The position numbers were made by a program, and so were the translations under genes. Positions 18,430 to 26,791 of a DNA stretch of 64,000 nucleotides are shown piece by piece. The stretch is taken from assembly GCA_002813285.1 (NCBI GenBank), contig PHTZ01000001.1, forward strand, positions 2,107,501 through 2,171,500, read 5' to 3'. How positions within the stretch are numbered: the first letter of the stretch is position 1; each line of letters starts with the position of its first letter. This DNA comes from Flavobacteriaceae bacterium MAR_2009_75 (GTDB lineage: Bacteria > Bacteroidota > Bacteroidia > Flavobacteriales > Flavobacteriaceae). The notes beneath the pieces were generated by a model, which made no database searches, was not told the DNA's origin, and worked only from the letters and a program-made list of their open reading frames with translations.

Positions 18430-19539
18430 TTATTTGCTCAAAATTTTTCGTTTGACCCGTTGCGAGATGCCTGTCAACAATTCGTATGAAATTGTACCAG
18501 CCTCTTTAGCAAAGTCTTCTGCGCTCGCTACCCCTCCAAAAACAATAACTTCGTCACCGGCCTTGCATTCGATATCGCTGACATCAACCATAATCATATC
18601 CATACAGACATTACCTAATATTAGGGCTTTCTTTCCATTAATTATTACAAAGCCCTTGCCGTTACCGTATTGTCTACCGATACCATCGGCATGACCAACG
18701 GGCAATGTGGCGGATATCTTTACACTATCAGATTTGAATTTCCTATTATAACCAATGGTCTCACCGGCCGAAATCGTATGAATTTGAGAAATTATCGTCT
18801 TGAGCTGCGCCACAGGGCGTAAATGCCTGTCGATTGCAGCCTCATTGCCATAACCATAAAGACCGATTCCGCTACGAACCAATTCATACTGCGCATCGGG
18901 GTAGTTGATAATACCGGAAGTATTTAAAAGATGTCGAAAGAGTTTCTCTTGAAGAATATCAGTCATTTGCGAATAAATTCTATCAAAAGCCTTGATCTGA
19001 CCTTCAGTAAACGCTTTTTCGTTCAAATCTTCTGATGCGGCCAAATGCGAAAAAATCGATTTGACCTGAATTTGTTCCTTCGCTTTAACGAGTTTACATA
19101 CTTTAACTACTTCATCCTCTTTAAAACCCAATCGATTTAAACCCGTATTAAATTTTAAATGAACCGGGTAATTCTTCTGCCCCAATTTATGGGCGGCCTC
19201 TAAGAACTCATGAAGTATTTTCTCTGAATATAGGTTGGGTTCTAGGCAATGTTTAATCAATTTCTTGAAACTGACCGGTAAAGGGTGCAACACTAGAATA
19301 GGTATGGTAATTCCTGCCTTTCTCAAGGTCACCCCTTCTTTAACATAGGCCACGGCCAAATAATTGGCCCCAAGCTCTTGTAATTTTTTGGCAATAGCTA
19401 CTGAATCGCTACCGTAAGCAAAGGCCTTGACCACCCCCATAAATTGAGTTTCAGGCTTAATTCGCGATTTGAAATATCGATAATTATGTTCTAGAGCCGC
19501 AAGGTCTATTTCTAAAACCGTCTCTTTAGCTTTTGGCAT
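18430..19539 (-). CDS. alr: Alanine racemase
   Basis: A PLP enzyme that makes D-alanine for peptidoglycan. 369 residues. PLP-binding Lys 38 lies in [12 protein letters not shown], and the catalytic Tyr region is [24 protein letters not shown]. In many Bacteroidota Alr is fused to a MurF-like domain; here it is stand-alone. Its start overlaps the end of tdk by 14 bases, so tdk and alr form an operon read leftwards. Confidence 0.95.
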   Translation of the reverse strand: MPKAKETVLEIDLAALEHNYRYFKSRIKPETQFMGVVKAFAYGSDSVAIAKKLQELGANYLAVAYVKEGVTLRKAGITIPILVLHPLPVSFKKLIKHCLEPNLYSEKILHEFLEAAHKLGQKNYPVHLKFNTGLNRLGFKEDEVVKVCKLVKAKEQIQVKSIFSHLAASEDLNEKAFTEGQIKAFDRIYSQMTDILQEKLFRHLLNTSGIINYPDAQYELVRSGIGLYGYGNEAAIDRHLRPVAQLKTIISQIHTISAGETIGYNRKFKSDSVKISATLPVGHADGIGRQYGNGKGFVIINGKKALILGNVCMDMIMVDVSDIECKAGDEVIVFGGVASAEDFAKEAGTISYELLTGISQRVKRKILSK

Positions 19540-20176
19540 TCGACCCCTTATCTTTTGTGTTCAATATTTCCCCGTCAACATTTATGTGTTTAACCCTTTC
19601 TTTCAACATAGCCTTATAATATGCAGCTCTGCTCAACGGCTCATATTCTTCAGTTTCTCCTAAGAGCACCAAATTGTCATTACTTGATTTTCGATAGCTA
19701 TAATTAGCCAAATTACCTGTGCGCGTACAAATAGCATGCACCTTGGTCACATACTCCGCAGTTGCCATAAGAGCCGGCATAGGCCCAAAAGGGTTTCCTT
19801 TAAAATCCATATCTAGTCCGGCGACTACAACCCTAACTCCCTTATTGGCTAAATCGTTACAAACGGTTACGATTTCATCATCAAAAAACTGGGCCTCATC
19901 TATACCTACTACATCACAGGTATCGCCCAAAATTCTAATATTTGCAGCGGCAGGTACGGGTGTAGAGGGTATTTCATTGGCATCGTGCGACACTACCATC
20001 TCTTCATCATACCTCACATCGACCATAGGCTTAAAGATTTCTACCTTTTGCTTGGCAAATTGAGCGCGTTTCAAACGTCTGATCAGTTCTTCGGTCTTAC
20101 CCGAAAACATAGACCCGCAGATGACCTCGATCCATCCGAATTGTTCTTTGTGATTAACAGTGTTTTCGAGAAACAT
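19526..20176 (-). CDS. tdk: Thymidine kinase
   Basis: Phosphorylates thymidine in the salvage pathway. 216 residues, type II kinase: Walker A GSMFSGKT at 21-28, catalytic Glu 94 in VGIDEAQFF, and a C-terminal lasso [19 protein letters not shown]. The zinc-ribbon cysteines of the usual family members are mostly absent: the first pair is reduced to AICTRTG and the second is missing. This looks like a lineage feature rather than damage because the rest is intact. It is the first gene of the tdk-alr operon. Confidence 0.93.
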   Translation of the reverse strand: MFLENTVNHKEQFGWIEVICGSMFSGKTEELIRRLKRAQFAKQKVEIFKPMVDVRYDEEMVVSHDANEIPSTPVPAAANIRILGDTCDVVGIDEAQFFDDEIVTVCNDLANKGVRVVVAGLDMDFKGNPFGPMPALMATAEYVTKVHAICTRTGNLANYSYRKSSNDNLVLLGETEEYEPLSRAAYYKAMLKERVKHINVDGEILNTKDKGSNAKS

Positions 20177-20224
20177 TTTGTAATTTTAGACGAAAATACA
20201 TGCTTTTTCGTTCCTATTTATAGC

Positions 20225-20240
20225 GTACTTGTTCAAGTAC
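20225..20240. promoter_or_regulatory. Palindrome between tdk and the divergent gene
   Basis: GTACTTG (20225-20231) and CAAGTAC (20234-20240) are exact reverse complements around TT. The site is about 50 bases before tdk and 100 bases before the rightward gene, so it could be a shared operator. No regulator is identified. Confidence 0.35.
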
Positions 20241-20342
20241 TTTATTGCAAACGCAAATTTAGGGTGAAAAATAAATGTGGGACAAGTTCAAACCCTAAAG
20301 TTAGCAACTTTACCTAAAAGTGCTACTTAAAAAAATTGACCG

Positions 20343-21038
20343 ATGAAGAAAAAATTAAAGGAAGAGCTAAGAAAACTGTCAACAGATATCATTACATCTC
20401 GCGACATGAACAACCTAGACGATTTATATACTGCAGCAAAAGACCTTTATGAAAAGTTGGCCGTTCTGAAGTTTATAGAGGAAAAATTACACGACATAGA
20501 AATTGACGTATCAAAAAACGTAATTGCAGAAAAGTTTGAAAAGATGGCAACTGCTGTATTGAGTGCAAACTCATCAGTGCCCGAAAGCAACCCCCATCAA
20601 GAAGATATAATGATACCTGGTATGGATACTATCAAAGATATCGTATCAGAAATGCCAAACGACCCAGAAACTCCGGTCGACGAGGTGCTGGCCGAGTTTT
20701 TGTCTCAACCCGACTACATGAAAAACGACAAAGAGTTGTTCATGCCTCAAAAAGAATCGGTACCTGACAAAGAAGCTACCATCAAATCACTAAATGATAG
20801 ATTGGTCAATAAAGAAATCAAGGTCGACCTCAACAATCGATTGGCCTTTGTAAAGCACCTTTTTAATGGCAGTACTGCAGACTATAACCGTGTGCTGTCA
20901 CAATTAAATACAATTGATAGTGAAGAGCGTTCTATTTCGTTTATTGAGAATATGGTGAAGCCCGATTATGCAAATTGGGTGGGAAAAGAAGAATACGTTG
21001 AACGCTTCATGCAGTTGATTGAAAGACGATTTTCTTAA
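20343..21038 (+). CDS. Conserved hypothetical protein of Flavobacteriia
   Basis: A 231-residue soluble protein without signal peptide or membrane segments. Residues 1-75 are strongly helical and charged. The middle is Pro/Asp/Glu-rich and probably disordered. The C-terminal about 90 residues form a dense, conserved-looking block (NDRLVNKEIKVDLNNRLAFV, SQLNTIDSEERSISFIENMV, VKPDYANWVGKEEYVERFMQ). I recall similar uncharacterised proteins from Bacteroidota only and cannot assign a function. It is a single gene with its own terminator at 21063-21097. Confidence 0.75.
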   Translation: MKKKLKEELRKLSTDIITSRDMNNLDDLYTAAKDLYEKLAVLKFIEEKLHDIEIDVSKNVIAEKFEKMATAVLSANSSVPESNPHQEDIMIPGMDTIKDIVSEMPNDPETPVDEVLAEFLSQPDYMKNDKELFMPQKESVPDKEATIKSLNDRLVNKEIKVDLNNRLAFVKHLFNGSTADYNRVLSQLNTIDSEERSISFIENMVKPDYANWVGKEEYVERFMQLIERRFS

Positions 21039-21062
21039 AGACATTATAAAACATGGCATAGG

Positions 21063-21097
21063 ACCGGATTTCTCTTAGAGGAAGCCGGTCTTTTTTT
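21063..21097 (+). terminator. Terminator of the conserved hypothetical gene
   Basis: A 12-bp imperfect stem (ACCGG...CCGGT core with CTC/GAG at the tip) is followed by seven T at 21091-21097. Confidence 0.85.
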
Positions 21098-21123
21098 GTT
21101 AATATTGCCAAAAGCGGATGTAT

Positions 21124-21795
21124 ATGGGAAAACTATATTTGGTACCAACACCAATAGGAAATTTAGAAGACATGACCTTTCGTGCCGTTCGCATTTTGAA
21201 GGAGGTTGATCTCGTACTGGCCGAAGACACCAGAACCAGCGGAAAGCTTATGCAGCATTTCGATATTAGCACCCCAATGCAAAGCCATCATATGCACAAC
21301 GAACACAAAACCGTTGCCGCGTTAACGAGCCGAATACAATCTGGCGAAACCATGGCCTTAATTTCAGATGCGGGAACCCCCGCAATATCTGACCCCGGTT
21401 TTTTACTGACGCGTGCCTGTGTTGAAAAGAACATTGAGGTCGAATGCCTGCCCGGGGCTACAGCCTTTGTGCCTGCCTTGGTCAACAGCGGCCTGCCCAA
21501 TGATAAGTTTGTTTTCGAGGGCTTTCTTCCTCCAAAAAAAGGGCGACAGACACGGTTGAAATTATTGGCGGAAGAAGTTAGAACTATGATTTTTTATGAG
21601 TCTCCCTATAAATTATTGAAAACCTTAGGCCAATTTTCCGAATATTTCGGAGCTGAAAGAAATGCATCGGTATCACGTGAACTTACCAAACTTTATGAAG
21701 AGACCGTTCGTGGCAACTTGGCAGAAATCATAAAATATTATACCGAAAAACCTCCGAAAGGCGAAATCGTAATTATCGTTGAAGGAAAAAAATAA
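21124..21795 (+). CDS. rsmI: 16S rRNA (cytidine-1402-2'-O)-methyltransferase
   Basis: Methylates the ribose of C1402 in the decoding centre with SAM. I start it at the ATG at 21124 (MGKLYLVPTPIGNLEDMT), as in the family; an ATG two codons earlier (21118) is possible. 223 residues of the tetrapyrrole-methylase-like fold: LAEDTRTSGKLM, MALISDAGTPAISDPGF and the GFLPPKKGR loop are diagnostic. The HopJ-like gene follows after 4 bases. Confidence 0.95.
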   Translation: MGKLYLVPTPIGNLEDMTFRAVRILKEVDLVLAEDTRTSGKLMQHFDISTPMQSHHMHNEHKTVAALTSRIQSGETMALISDAGTPAISDPGFLLTRACVEKNIEVECLPGATAFVPALVNSGLPNDKFVFEGFLPPKKGRQTRLKLLAEEVRTMIFYESPYKLLKTLGQFSEYFGAERNASVSRELTKLYEETVRGNLAEIIKYYTEKPPKGEIVIIVEGKK

Positions 21796-21799
21796 GAAT

Positions 21800-22144
21800 A
21801 TGATGCTTACCCAATTTTTACAAAAATTAAAAGAAACGCCCAAGTCTATTGAATTTAACGAAACTATGGCAATAATAGAAGAACATTATTATTTTGAGCC
21901 CACCTCTTTTAAGAACGGACAACTCAAAAGCAAGGTCGGCGAAAACTCAGGTTCTTGTAAGCTATTGGCCTTTGCGCAAGACCAAGAATTGAACAAAGAG
22001 GAAACTTTGGCCTGTTTCGGCAATTTCTATTTTAACGATGTATTAGAAAACCCCGATGGAGAAGGCCATCAGAACATACGAAACTTCATGCTGACCGGTT
22101 TCGGTGGGGTTCATTTTGACCGTTTTCCATTGAAAAGAAAATAA
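21800..22144 (+). CDS. HopJ type III effector-like family protein
   Basis: A small soluble protein (114 residues from the ATG at 21800, directly after the rsmI stop; an earlier ATG at 21779 would overlap rsmI). It matches the HopJ-like family named after a Pseudomonas effector but widespread in free-living bacteria: FNETMAIIEEHYYFEPTSFKNG, ENSGSCKLLAFAQDQ and HQNIRNFMLTGFGGVHFD are the conserved blocks. No secretion system is nearby, so an effector role is unlikely. Function unknown; transcribed with rsmI and the UDG-like gene. Confidence 0.8.
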   Translation: MMLTQFLQKLKETPKSIEFNETMAIIEEHYYFEPTSFKNGQLKSKVGENSGSCKLLAFAQDQELNKEETLACFGNFYFNDVLENPDGEGHQNIRNFMLTGFGGVHFDRFPLKRK

Positions 22145-22153
22145 AAAACACCT

Positions 22154-22732
22154 ATGGAAAAGCTGCTTTCTGAAATACGTGATTGTACCGTTTGCAGCGA
22201 GCATTTGCCATTGGGACCTAGACCTATAGTAGCGGGCACCTCGAAATCAAAAATAGTTTTGGTAAGCCAGGCACCGGGCAGTAAGGCCCATATTCACCAC
22301 AAAGCATGGGACGACCCAAGCGGAAGAAAACTACGGGAGTGGTTAGGTGTTACCGACGAACAATTCTACAACCCCGATAATTTTGCCATCTTACCGATGG
22401 GCTTCTGTTATCCTGGAAAGGGAAAAACCGGAGATTTGCCACCCCGAAAAGAATGTGCCCCCTTATGGCATGAACTATTCTGGAATAATTTAGAGGATGT
22501 CAAACTAACTCTGGTGATAGGCAAATACGCTCAAGACCGTTATTTAAAGAATTTTTCTAAAGGTAACCTTACTGAGAACGTGGCCAATTATCAAGAATTC
22601 TTGCCCAAATTCTTTCCGCTACCGCACCCCTCGCCTGTTAACCGCTTTTGGATGGCTAAAAACCCTTGGTTTGAAAGTGATGTGTTGCCGGAGTTGAAGG
22701 AGCGGGTTAAGCAAACCTTGGAGGTTGGTTAA
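22154..22732 (+). CDS. Uracil-DNA glycosylase superfamily protein (iron-sulfur type)
   Basis: 192 residues. Cys 11 and Cys 14 (CTVC) plus Cys 85 and Cys 101 have the C-x2-C...C-x15-C spacing that ligates a 4Fe-4S cluster in family 4/5 uracil-DNA glycosylases. Motif A is divergent (VSQAPGSKAH, where family 4 has GEAPG), and motif B is LPHPSPVNRFW. It is shorter and more divergent than a standard family 4 enzyme, so base specificity, or glycosylase activity at all, is uncertain. It lies 9 bases behind the HopJ-like gene. Confidence 0.78.
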   Translation: MEKLLSEIRDCTVCSEHLPLGPRPIVAGTSKSKIVLVSQAPGSKAHIHHKAWDDPSGRKLREWLGVTDEQFYNPDNFAILPMGFCYPGKGKTGDLPPRKECAPLWHELFWNNLEDVKLTLVIGKYAQDRYLKNFSKGNLTENVANYQEFLPKFFPLPHPSPVNRFWMAKNPWFESDVLPELKERVKQTLEVG

Positions 22733-22825
22733 ATAAACTCTTTTGAAGGTTGGAAAATCTATTTCAGAATTAAAGATTTTCAAGTGGTGGCCTATTTATA
22801 CTTTTGAAGTAAATCAAGCTATTTT

Positions 22826-22990
22826 CATGTTTGGGCGCAGGCTGGCCTGCCTTGGAAGACGTTCAAAAAAGCATTTTGCCTTGACAAAAGAGTCTGGGCG
22901 CTGCGAGAATCAAAAAGTGTAGATTTCAAAAAAGTATCAATCAGCCTAGCGGTTTTTGATTCTTTTTTTGGCAATGCAAAAATTGAAAGT
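22826..22990. repeat. Structured noncoding element, candidate dispersed repeat
   Basis: In the 358-base gap between the UDG-like gene and the AhpD-like gene. AGAATCAAAAA (22906-22916) and TTTTTGATTCT (22953-22963) are exact 11-bp inverted copies. Outside them GCATTTTGCC (22871-22880) and GGCAATGC (22970-22977) are imperfectly complementary. The minus strand keeps a 69-codon open frame (22825-23034) without recognisable domains. The base composition (short G+C patch, GGCTGGCCTGCCTTGG) differs from the flanks. It may be a small non-autonomous element or an RNA hairpin. Confidence 0.35.
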
Positions 22991-23090
22991 AGGAGATTAT
23001 GAATATACCCCAAAGTTTCTCTCTTTTGGAACAATATGTTATCCCTTTGACGGCACTTTAGGGGTGAACTAAAAAATTCACAACCTAAAT

Positions 23091-23693
23091 TTAGTAAACA
23101 CTTCCATCATGCTTCCCCTTTTCCCAACCATGTTTTCCTAGGTATTGCTCGCCACTTTCTACAGCACCTTCTTCGATGGCGGTTCCCATAGAATCGTTCC
23201 AGCGGTTTAGATAGCCAAAAAGAGAAATCACACCTAACATTTCGACAATCTCGCCCTCGTTCCAAAACTGATAGAGCCGGTTCTTAATTTCAGCATTTAC
23301 AGCGTTTGGTATTTGTGACGCCGCCAACGAAAAATCTAATGCGGCCCGTTCCGCTTCCGAAAATGCAGAATGTGTCCGGTATTCCCAAATATTATCTAAC
23401 TGTTCCTGCTCCGCTCCATAGCGCTCAGCCGCCCGAATGGCATGTGCTTGGCAATAACGGCACCCTGTAGCATTACTACTTACCCAGGCTATCATTCGCT
23501 TTAATGCCGAACTCACCTTGCCTTCATTTGCCATTACGGCCTTGTTGAGATTAATAAATGCTTTCGAAATTGCAGGACGGTGCTGCATGGTCAATACCGA
23601 ATTCGGACAAAAGCCCAGCGTCTCATTGAAAAACTCTGCCAATTGTTTGGTTTCTTCATCATGGTTTGGGTCAAGAGGGGTTACTAAGGCCAT
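23091..23693 (-). CDS. Carboxymuconolactone decarboxylase / AhpD-like peroxidase-related protein
   Basis: A 200-residue all-helical protein of the AhpD-like superfamily. The redox-active CxxC is Cys 78 and Cys 81 in TGCRYCQAHAIRAAERYG, with the adjacent His of the AhpD proton relay. Such proteins reduce peroxides or accept electrons through the disulfide. The C-terminal MLGVISLFGYLNRWNDSMGT is typical of the peroxidase-related subgroup. It diverges from an OsmC gene across a 50-base intergenic region, a plausible shared oxidative-stress control. Confidence 0.85.
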   Translation of the reverse strand: MALVTPLDPNHDEETKQLAEFFNETLGFCPNSVLTMQHRPAISKAFINLNKAVMANEGKVSSALKRMIAWVSSNATGCRYCQAHAIRAAERYGAEQEQLDNIWEYRTHSAFSEAERAALDFSLAASQIPNAVNAEIKNRLYQFWNEGEIVEMLGVISLFGYLNRWNDSMGTAIEEGAVESGEQYLGKHGWEKGKHDGSVY

Positions 23694-23711
23694 AAATTCT
23701 ATAGTTTAAGT

Positions 23712-23719
23712 TACTTTTG
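23712..23719 (+). promoter_or_regulatory. -7 element of the osmC-like gene
   Basis: TACTTTTG matches TAnnTTTG and predicts a transcript start about 18 bases before the ATG at 23744. Confidence 0.55.
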
Positions 23720-23743
23720 TAGTTCAACAAATAACGAAAAATT

Positions 23744-24172
23744 ATGCCCACAACAAATCATATCAGCACAAAATGGTTAGGAAAAATGGCCTTCGAAAGC
23801 ACCAACCCTTCAGGTCTTAATTTGAAAATCGATGCCAGCCCAGACGATGGTGGCGAAGGAGGCGGTCTTAGACCAAAGGCCCTTATGCTTTCCGGACTTG
23901 CAGGATGCTCAGGTCTTGACGTTGCGGCCCTAATTAAAAAAATGAAATTAGAGGTAGATGATTTTCATATCGAAACCATCGCCAACTTAACTGATGAGCA
24001 CCCTAAGTTTTATGATGCCGTTACAGTTGAATATCACTTTCACGGCCCTAACCTTGCGGAGAAAAAATTACAGAGGGCAGTAGACCTCTCCGTAGAAAAG
24101 TATTGTGGGGTCATGGAAATGTTTCGCCAATTTGCCAAAATGGAAATCAAAACGATTTTTCATCACGGGTAA
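23744..24172 (+). CDS. OsmC/Ohr-family protein
   Basis: 142 residues with the OsmC fold. The two conserved cysteines are Cys 55 (LAGCSGLDV) and Cys 121 (KYCGVM), which act on organic hydroperoxides in the Ohr/OsmC family; the SVEKYCGV helix is typical. No signal peptide, so cytoplasmic. It diverges from the AhpD-like gene, and both together suggest defence against organic peroxides. Confidence 0.88.
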   Translation: MPTTNHISTKWLGKMAFESTNPSGLNLKIDASPDDGGEGGGLRPKALMLSGLAGCSGLDVAALIKKMKLEVDDFHIETIANLTDEHPKFYDAVTVEYHFHGPNLAEKKLQRAVDLSVEKYCGVMEMFRQFAKMEIKTIFHHG

Positions 24173-24246
24173 GGTATAAGTTAAAGGTTTAAGTTCAAAT
24201 ACCAAGCTAAAATCCAGATCTAAATTAAAAACAAGAATAGCCCATT

Positions 24247-24597
24247 TTGGAAGAAAAAAAGTATGATTTAGAAGATAGGTTGGTGAATTTTGCCGCTGAT
24301 ATTGCCATTTTTTGCCGTGAGATTCCTAAAGATTTTACTGGAGAATATTACTGAAATCAACTATTACGCTCTGGTAGAAGCGCAGCATTAAACTTTGGAG
24401 AAGCCCAAGGAACCCATACCAATAAAGATTACATACATAAAGCTAGTATAAGCTTAAAAGAGTTGAAAGAATCTCGGGTGAATCTGAAGATTTTGAATAA
24501 AATCAAATATGGAAAAGATTTAAAGAGAGAATTTCTTCTAGATGAGGTGGAGCAGCTAGTTAAGATTATTGCGACAATTATTAAGAACAAAAAGTGA
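24247..24597 (+). pseudogene. Decayed four-helix-bundle protein gene (23S rRNA intervening-sequence protein family)
   Basis: Reading frame from a TTG at 24247 gives EEKKYDLEDRLVNFAADIAI, then an in-frame TGA at 24352-24354, then NQLLRSGRSAALNFGEAQG, KDYIHKASISLKELKESRVN and a proper stop at 24595-24597. The blocks fit the four-helix-bundle family (TIGR02436). In the family the codon at the TGA is usually Gly, so one GGA-to-TGA change explains it. The family start ATG appears as TTG, and an in-frame TAG lies directly upstream (24238-24240). Two lesions with an otherwise intact sequence point to recent decay. Confidence 0.75.
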
Positions 24598-24717
24598 ATT
24601 CGAACACTCACTTCATTAGACATTTTAAATATTTAAGGTCTCTATTTTTCGTTGGTATGCATCATTCGGTAAACTAATGTTGAACTTGTACTTTAAACTT
24701 GATTTTAATTCTATATC

Positions 24718-26406
24718 ATGCGCTGGACGATAAAGCCAAAACCTGAACAACATCAAATAGAGGCGTTGGCCAAAGCCCTTAAGGTAGATGATTTGGTGGC
24801 ACATCTGTTACTACAACGTGGGGTGTCCACTTATGAGGAAGCCAAAAAGTTCTTCCGTCCGCAATTAAGCGATTTGCACGACCCTTTTTTGATGAAAGAC
24901 ATGGATGTTGCCGTTTCGCGAATTGAAAAAGCGATTTCCAGCGATGAAAACATACTTATCTACGGCGATTATGATGTGGATGGAACTACAGCCGTAGCAT
25001 TGGTATCCTCTTACCTCCAGTCTTTCTATCCGAATATAGCGACTTATATTCCCGATAGGTATGGCGAGGGGTACGGCGTATCTTTTCAGGGAATCGATTT
25101 TGCACACGATAACGGTTTTTCGCTCATTATTGCGTTGGATTGTGGAGTGAAGGCCATCGACAAGATAAAATACGCTAAGGAAAAGAACATCGACTTTATC
25201 ATCTGCGACCACCACAGACCAGGCGATAGTTTACCGGAAGCTGTAGCGGTTTTGGACCCCAAACGTAACGATTGCAACTATCCCTACGATGAACTTTGCG
25301 GTTGTGGGGTGGGCTTCAAATTGGTTCAAGCTTTGGCTTCAAGAAGGGGCCAAACCATCGAAGACCTATTTTCTTATCTAGACCTTGCTGCTACCGCAAT
25401 CGGCGCAGATATTGTTCCTATAACCGGAGAAAATAGAGTTCTGGCCTACTTTGGGCTTCAGGTTATAAATACCAGTCCGCGAGCTGGTTTCAAGGCTATT
25501 ATCAGTCAAATAAAGAAGAAAACATTGACCATTACCGATGTGGTCTTTATCATTGCCCCGCGTATTAACGCTGCCGGTCGCATGAAGCACGGCCAACATG
25601 CCGTGAATTTACTTCGGGAAACCGATTTGGAACAGGCCACAACCTTTGCGGCCGAGATAGAAAAGTTTAACACCGATCGGCGCGGATTAGACCAAGAGAT
25701 TACCCTAGAGGCACTTCAACAAATAGTAGACAACAAAGAAGAGAAACGCTTTACTTCAGTGGTGTTCAAAGACAGCTGGCACAAAGGGGTTATCGGTATT
25801 GTGGCTTCTCGATTGACCGAAACCTACTATCGGCCCACTTTAGTCTTTACCAAAAGCGGTGATAAACTAGCGGCCTCGGCCCGTTCGGTCAAAGGTTTTG
25901 ACGTGTACAATGCTTTGCAAGGTTGTGCCGATTGTATTGAGCAGTTTGGTGGGCACAAATATGCGGCGGGGCTCACCTTATTGGAAGAGCAGTTCGAAAA
26001 TTTTAAGGAACAGTTTGAAAAAGTGGTTCAAGAAACCATCGACCCTCAACTTTTAACTCCTGAAATTCTGGTGGATGCCCCTATTGAACTCGAACAAATA
26101 TCTCCCAAACTAATGCGCATTCTCAAGCAGTTCGCCCCCTTTGGACCCGGTAACATGACACCCGTATTTATGGCGGAAAATTTAAAGGATACCGGTTGGG
26201 GAAAAGGTGTAGGTGAAAATGAGGCCCATTTAAAAGTAACGGTTACCCAAAACGGTAGTGCGCCCATTGGAGGAATTGGCTTTAATCTAGGTGATAAAAT
26301 CGACCTAATCGTCAATAATAAACCTTTTAGCGCCACATTCTCTTTAGATGAAAATGAATGGCAGGGAAATGTAAGTCTTCAACTTAAATTAAGGGATATT
26401 AAATAA
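24718..26406 (+). CDS. recJ: Single-stranded-DNA-specific 5'-3' exonuclease RecJ
   Basis: Degrades single-stranded DNA 5' to 3' in recombination, base-excision and mismatch repair. 562 residues, normal for RecJ. DHH-family metal ligands are visible: Asp 84, 86 and 88 in YGDYDVDGTTA, Asp 141 in ALDCGVKA, Asp 164-His-His in ICDHHRPG. The DHHA1 domain holds FGGHKYAAGLTL, followed by an OB-like C-terminal domain (PFGPGNMTPVF). It appears monocistronic. Confidence 0.95.
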   Translation: MRWTIKPKPEQHQIEALAKALKVDDLVAHLLLQRGVSTYEEAKKFFRPQLSDLHDPFLMKDMDVAVSRIEKAISSDENILIYGDYDVDGTTAVALVSSYLQSFYPNIATYIPDRYGEGYGVSFQGIDFAHDNGFSLIIALDCGVKAIDKIKYAKEKNIDFIICDHHRPGDSLPEAVAVLDPKRNDCNYPYDELCGCGVGFKLVQALASRRGQTIEDLFSYLDLAATAIGADIVPITGENRVLAYFGLQVINTSPRAGFKAIISQIKKKTLTITDVVFIIAPRINAAGRMKHGQHAVNLLRETDLEQATTFAAEIEKFNTDRRGLDQEITLEALQQIVDNKEEKRFTSVVFKDSWHKGVIGIVASRLTETYYRPTLVFTKSGDKLAASARSVKGFDVYNALQGCADCIEQFGGHKYAAGLTLLEEQFENFKEQFEKVVQETIDPQLLTPEILVDAPIELEQISPKLMRILKQFAPFGPGNMTPVFMAENLKDTGWGKGVGENEAHLKVTVTQNGSAPIGGIGFNLGDKIDLIVNNKPFSATFSLDENEWQGNVSLQLKLRDIK

Positions 26407-26791
26407 AAATTGAACATCTGGCCATTTGGTAAAATACCTCGAAAAAATGAAGTGCTTTTACAAGCATTAAATCCGCAATACAATCGCCTTTAATTAACTA
26501 TTTAAATTCTATAAAGGTCTTTTTAAAAAAATAATACTGACTCAAACCAACCACTCGGTCTGTTTTAGTTTTCTGAAAACCTTCATAAAAGCTGGTTTTT
26601 GGATTTAAGTTTGAAAAGCTTACCGTTTATCGATAGCACTTCTAAAATAGGCGTACTTCAAAGATTAATTTACCGACCCGCCGGTCGGTTTTACCATTTT
26701 TTGAATGACAGGTGTATTTCTTTCATTCTTTGGGTTCATCTTCGGTAAGAGTTGATACCTTTGCCCCTTATTTCATGCGCAAATAGCGATT
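26407..26791. promoter_or_regulatory. Regulatory gap before the MFS gene with TetR-type operators and promoter
   Basis: ACCGACC (26672-26678) and GGTCGGT (26683-26689) are perfect 7-bp arms with a 4-base spacer, the layout of many TetR-family operators. A degenerate copy with the same spacing lies at 26534-26551 (ACCAACC ... GGTCTGT). A -7 element TACCTTTG is at 26756-26763, with TTTG at 26729-26732 as a possible but distant -33. A 28-codon frame starting TTG at 26410 (NIWPFGKIPRKNE) follows recJ, but I see no reason to call it a gene. No TetR gene is adjacent. Confidence 0.5.

Noticed and set aside
26410-26493. 28-codon frame NIWPFGKIPRKNEVLLQALN behind recJ
   Set aside because: Looks protein-like, but it starts with TTG, is very short and has no promoter or partner; not enough support for a gene.
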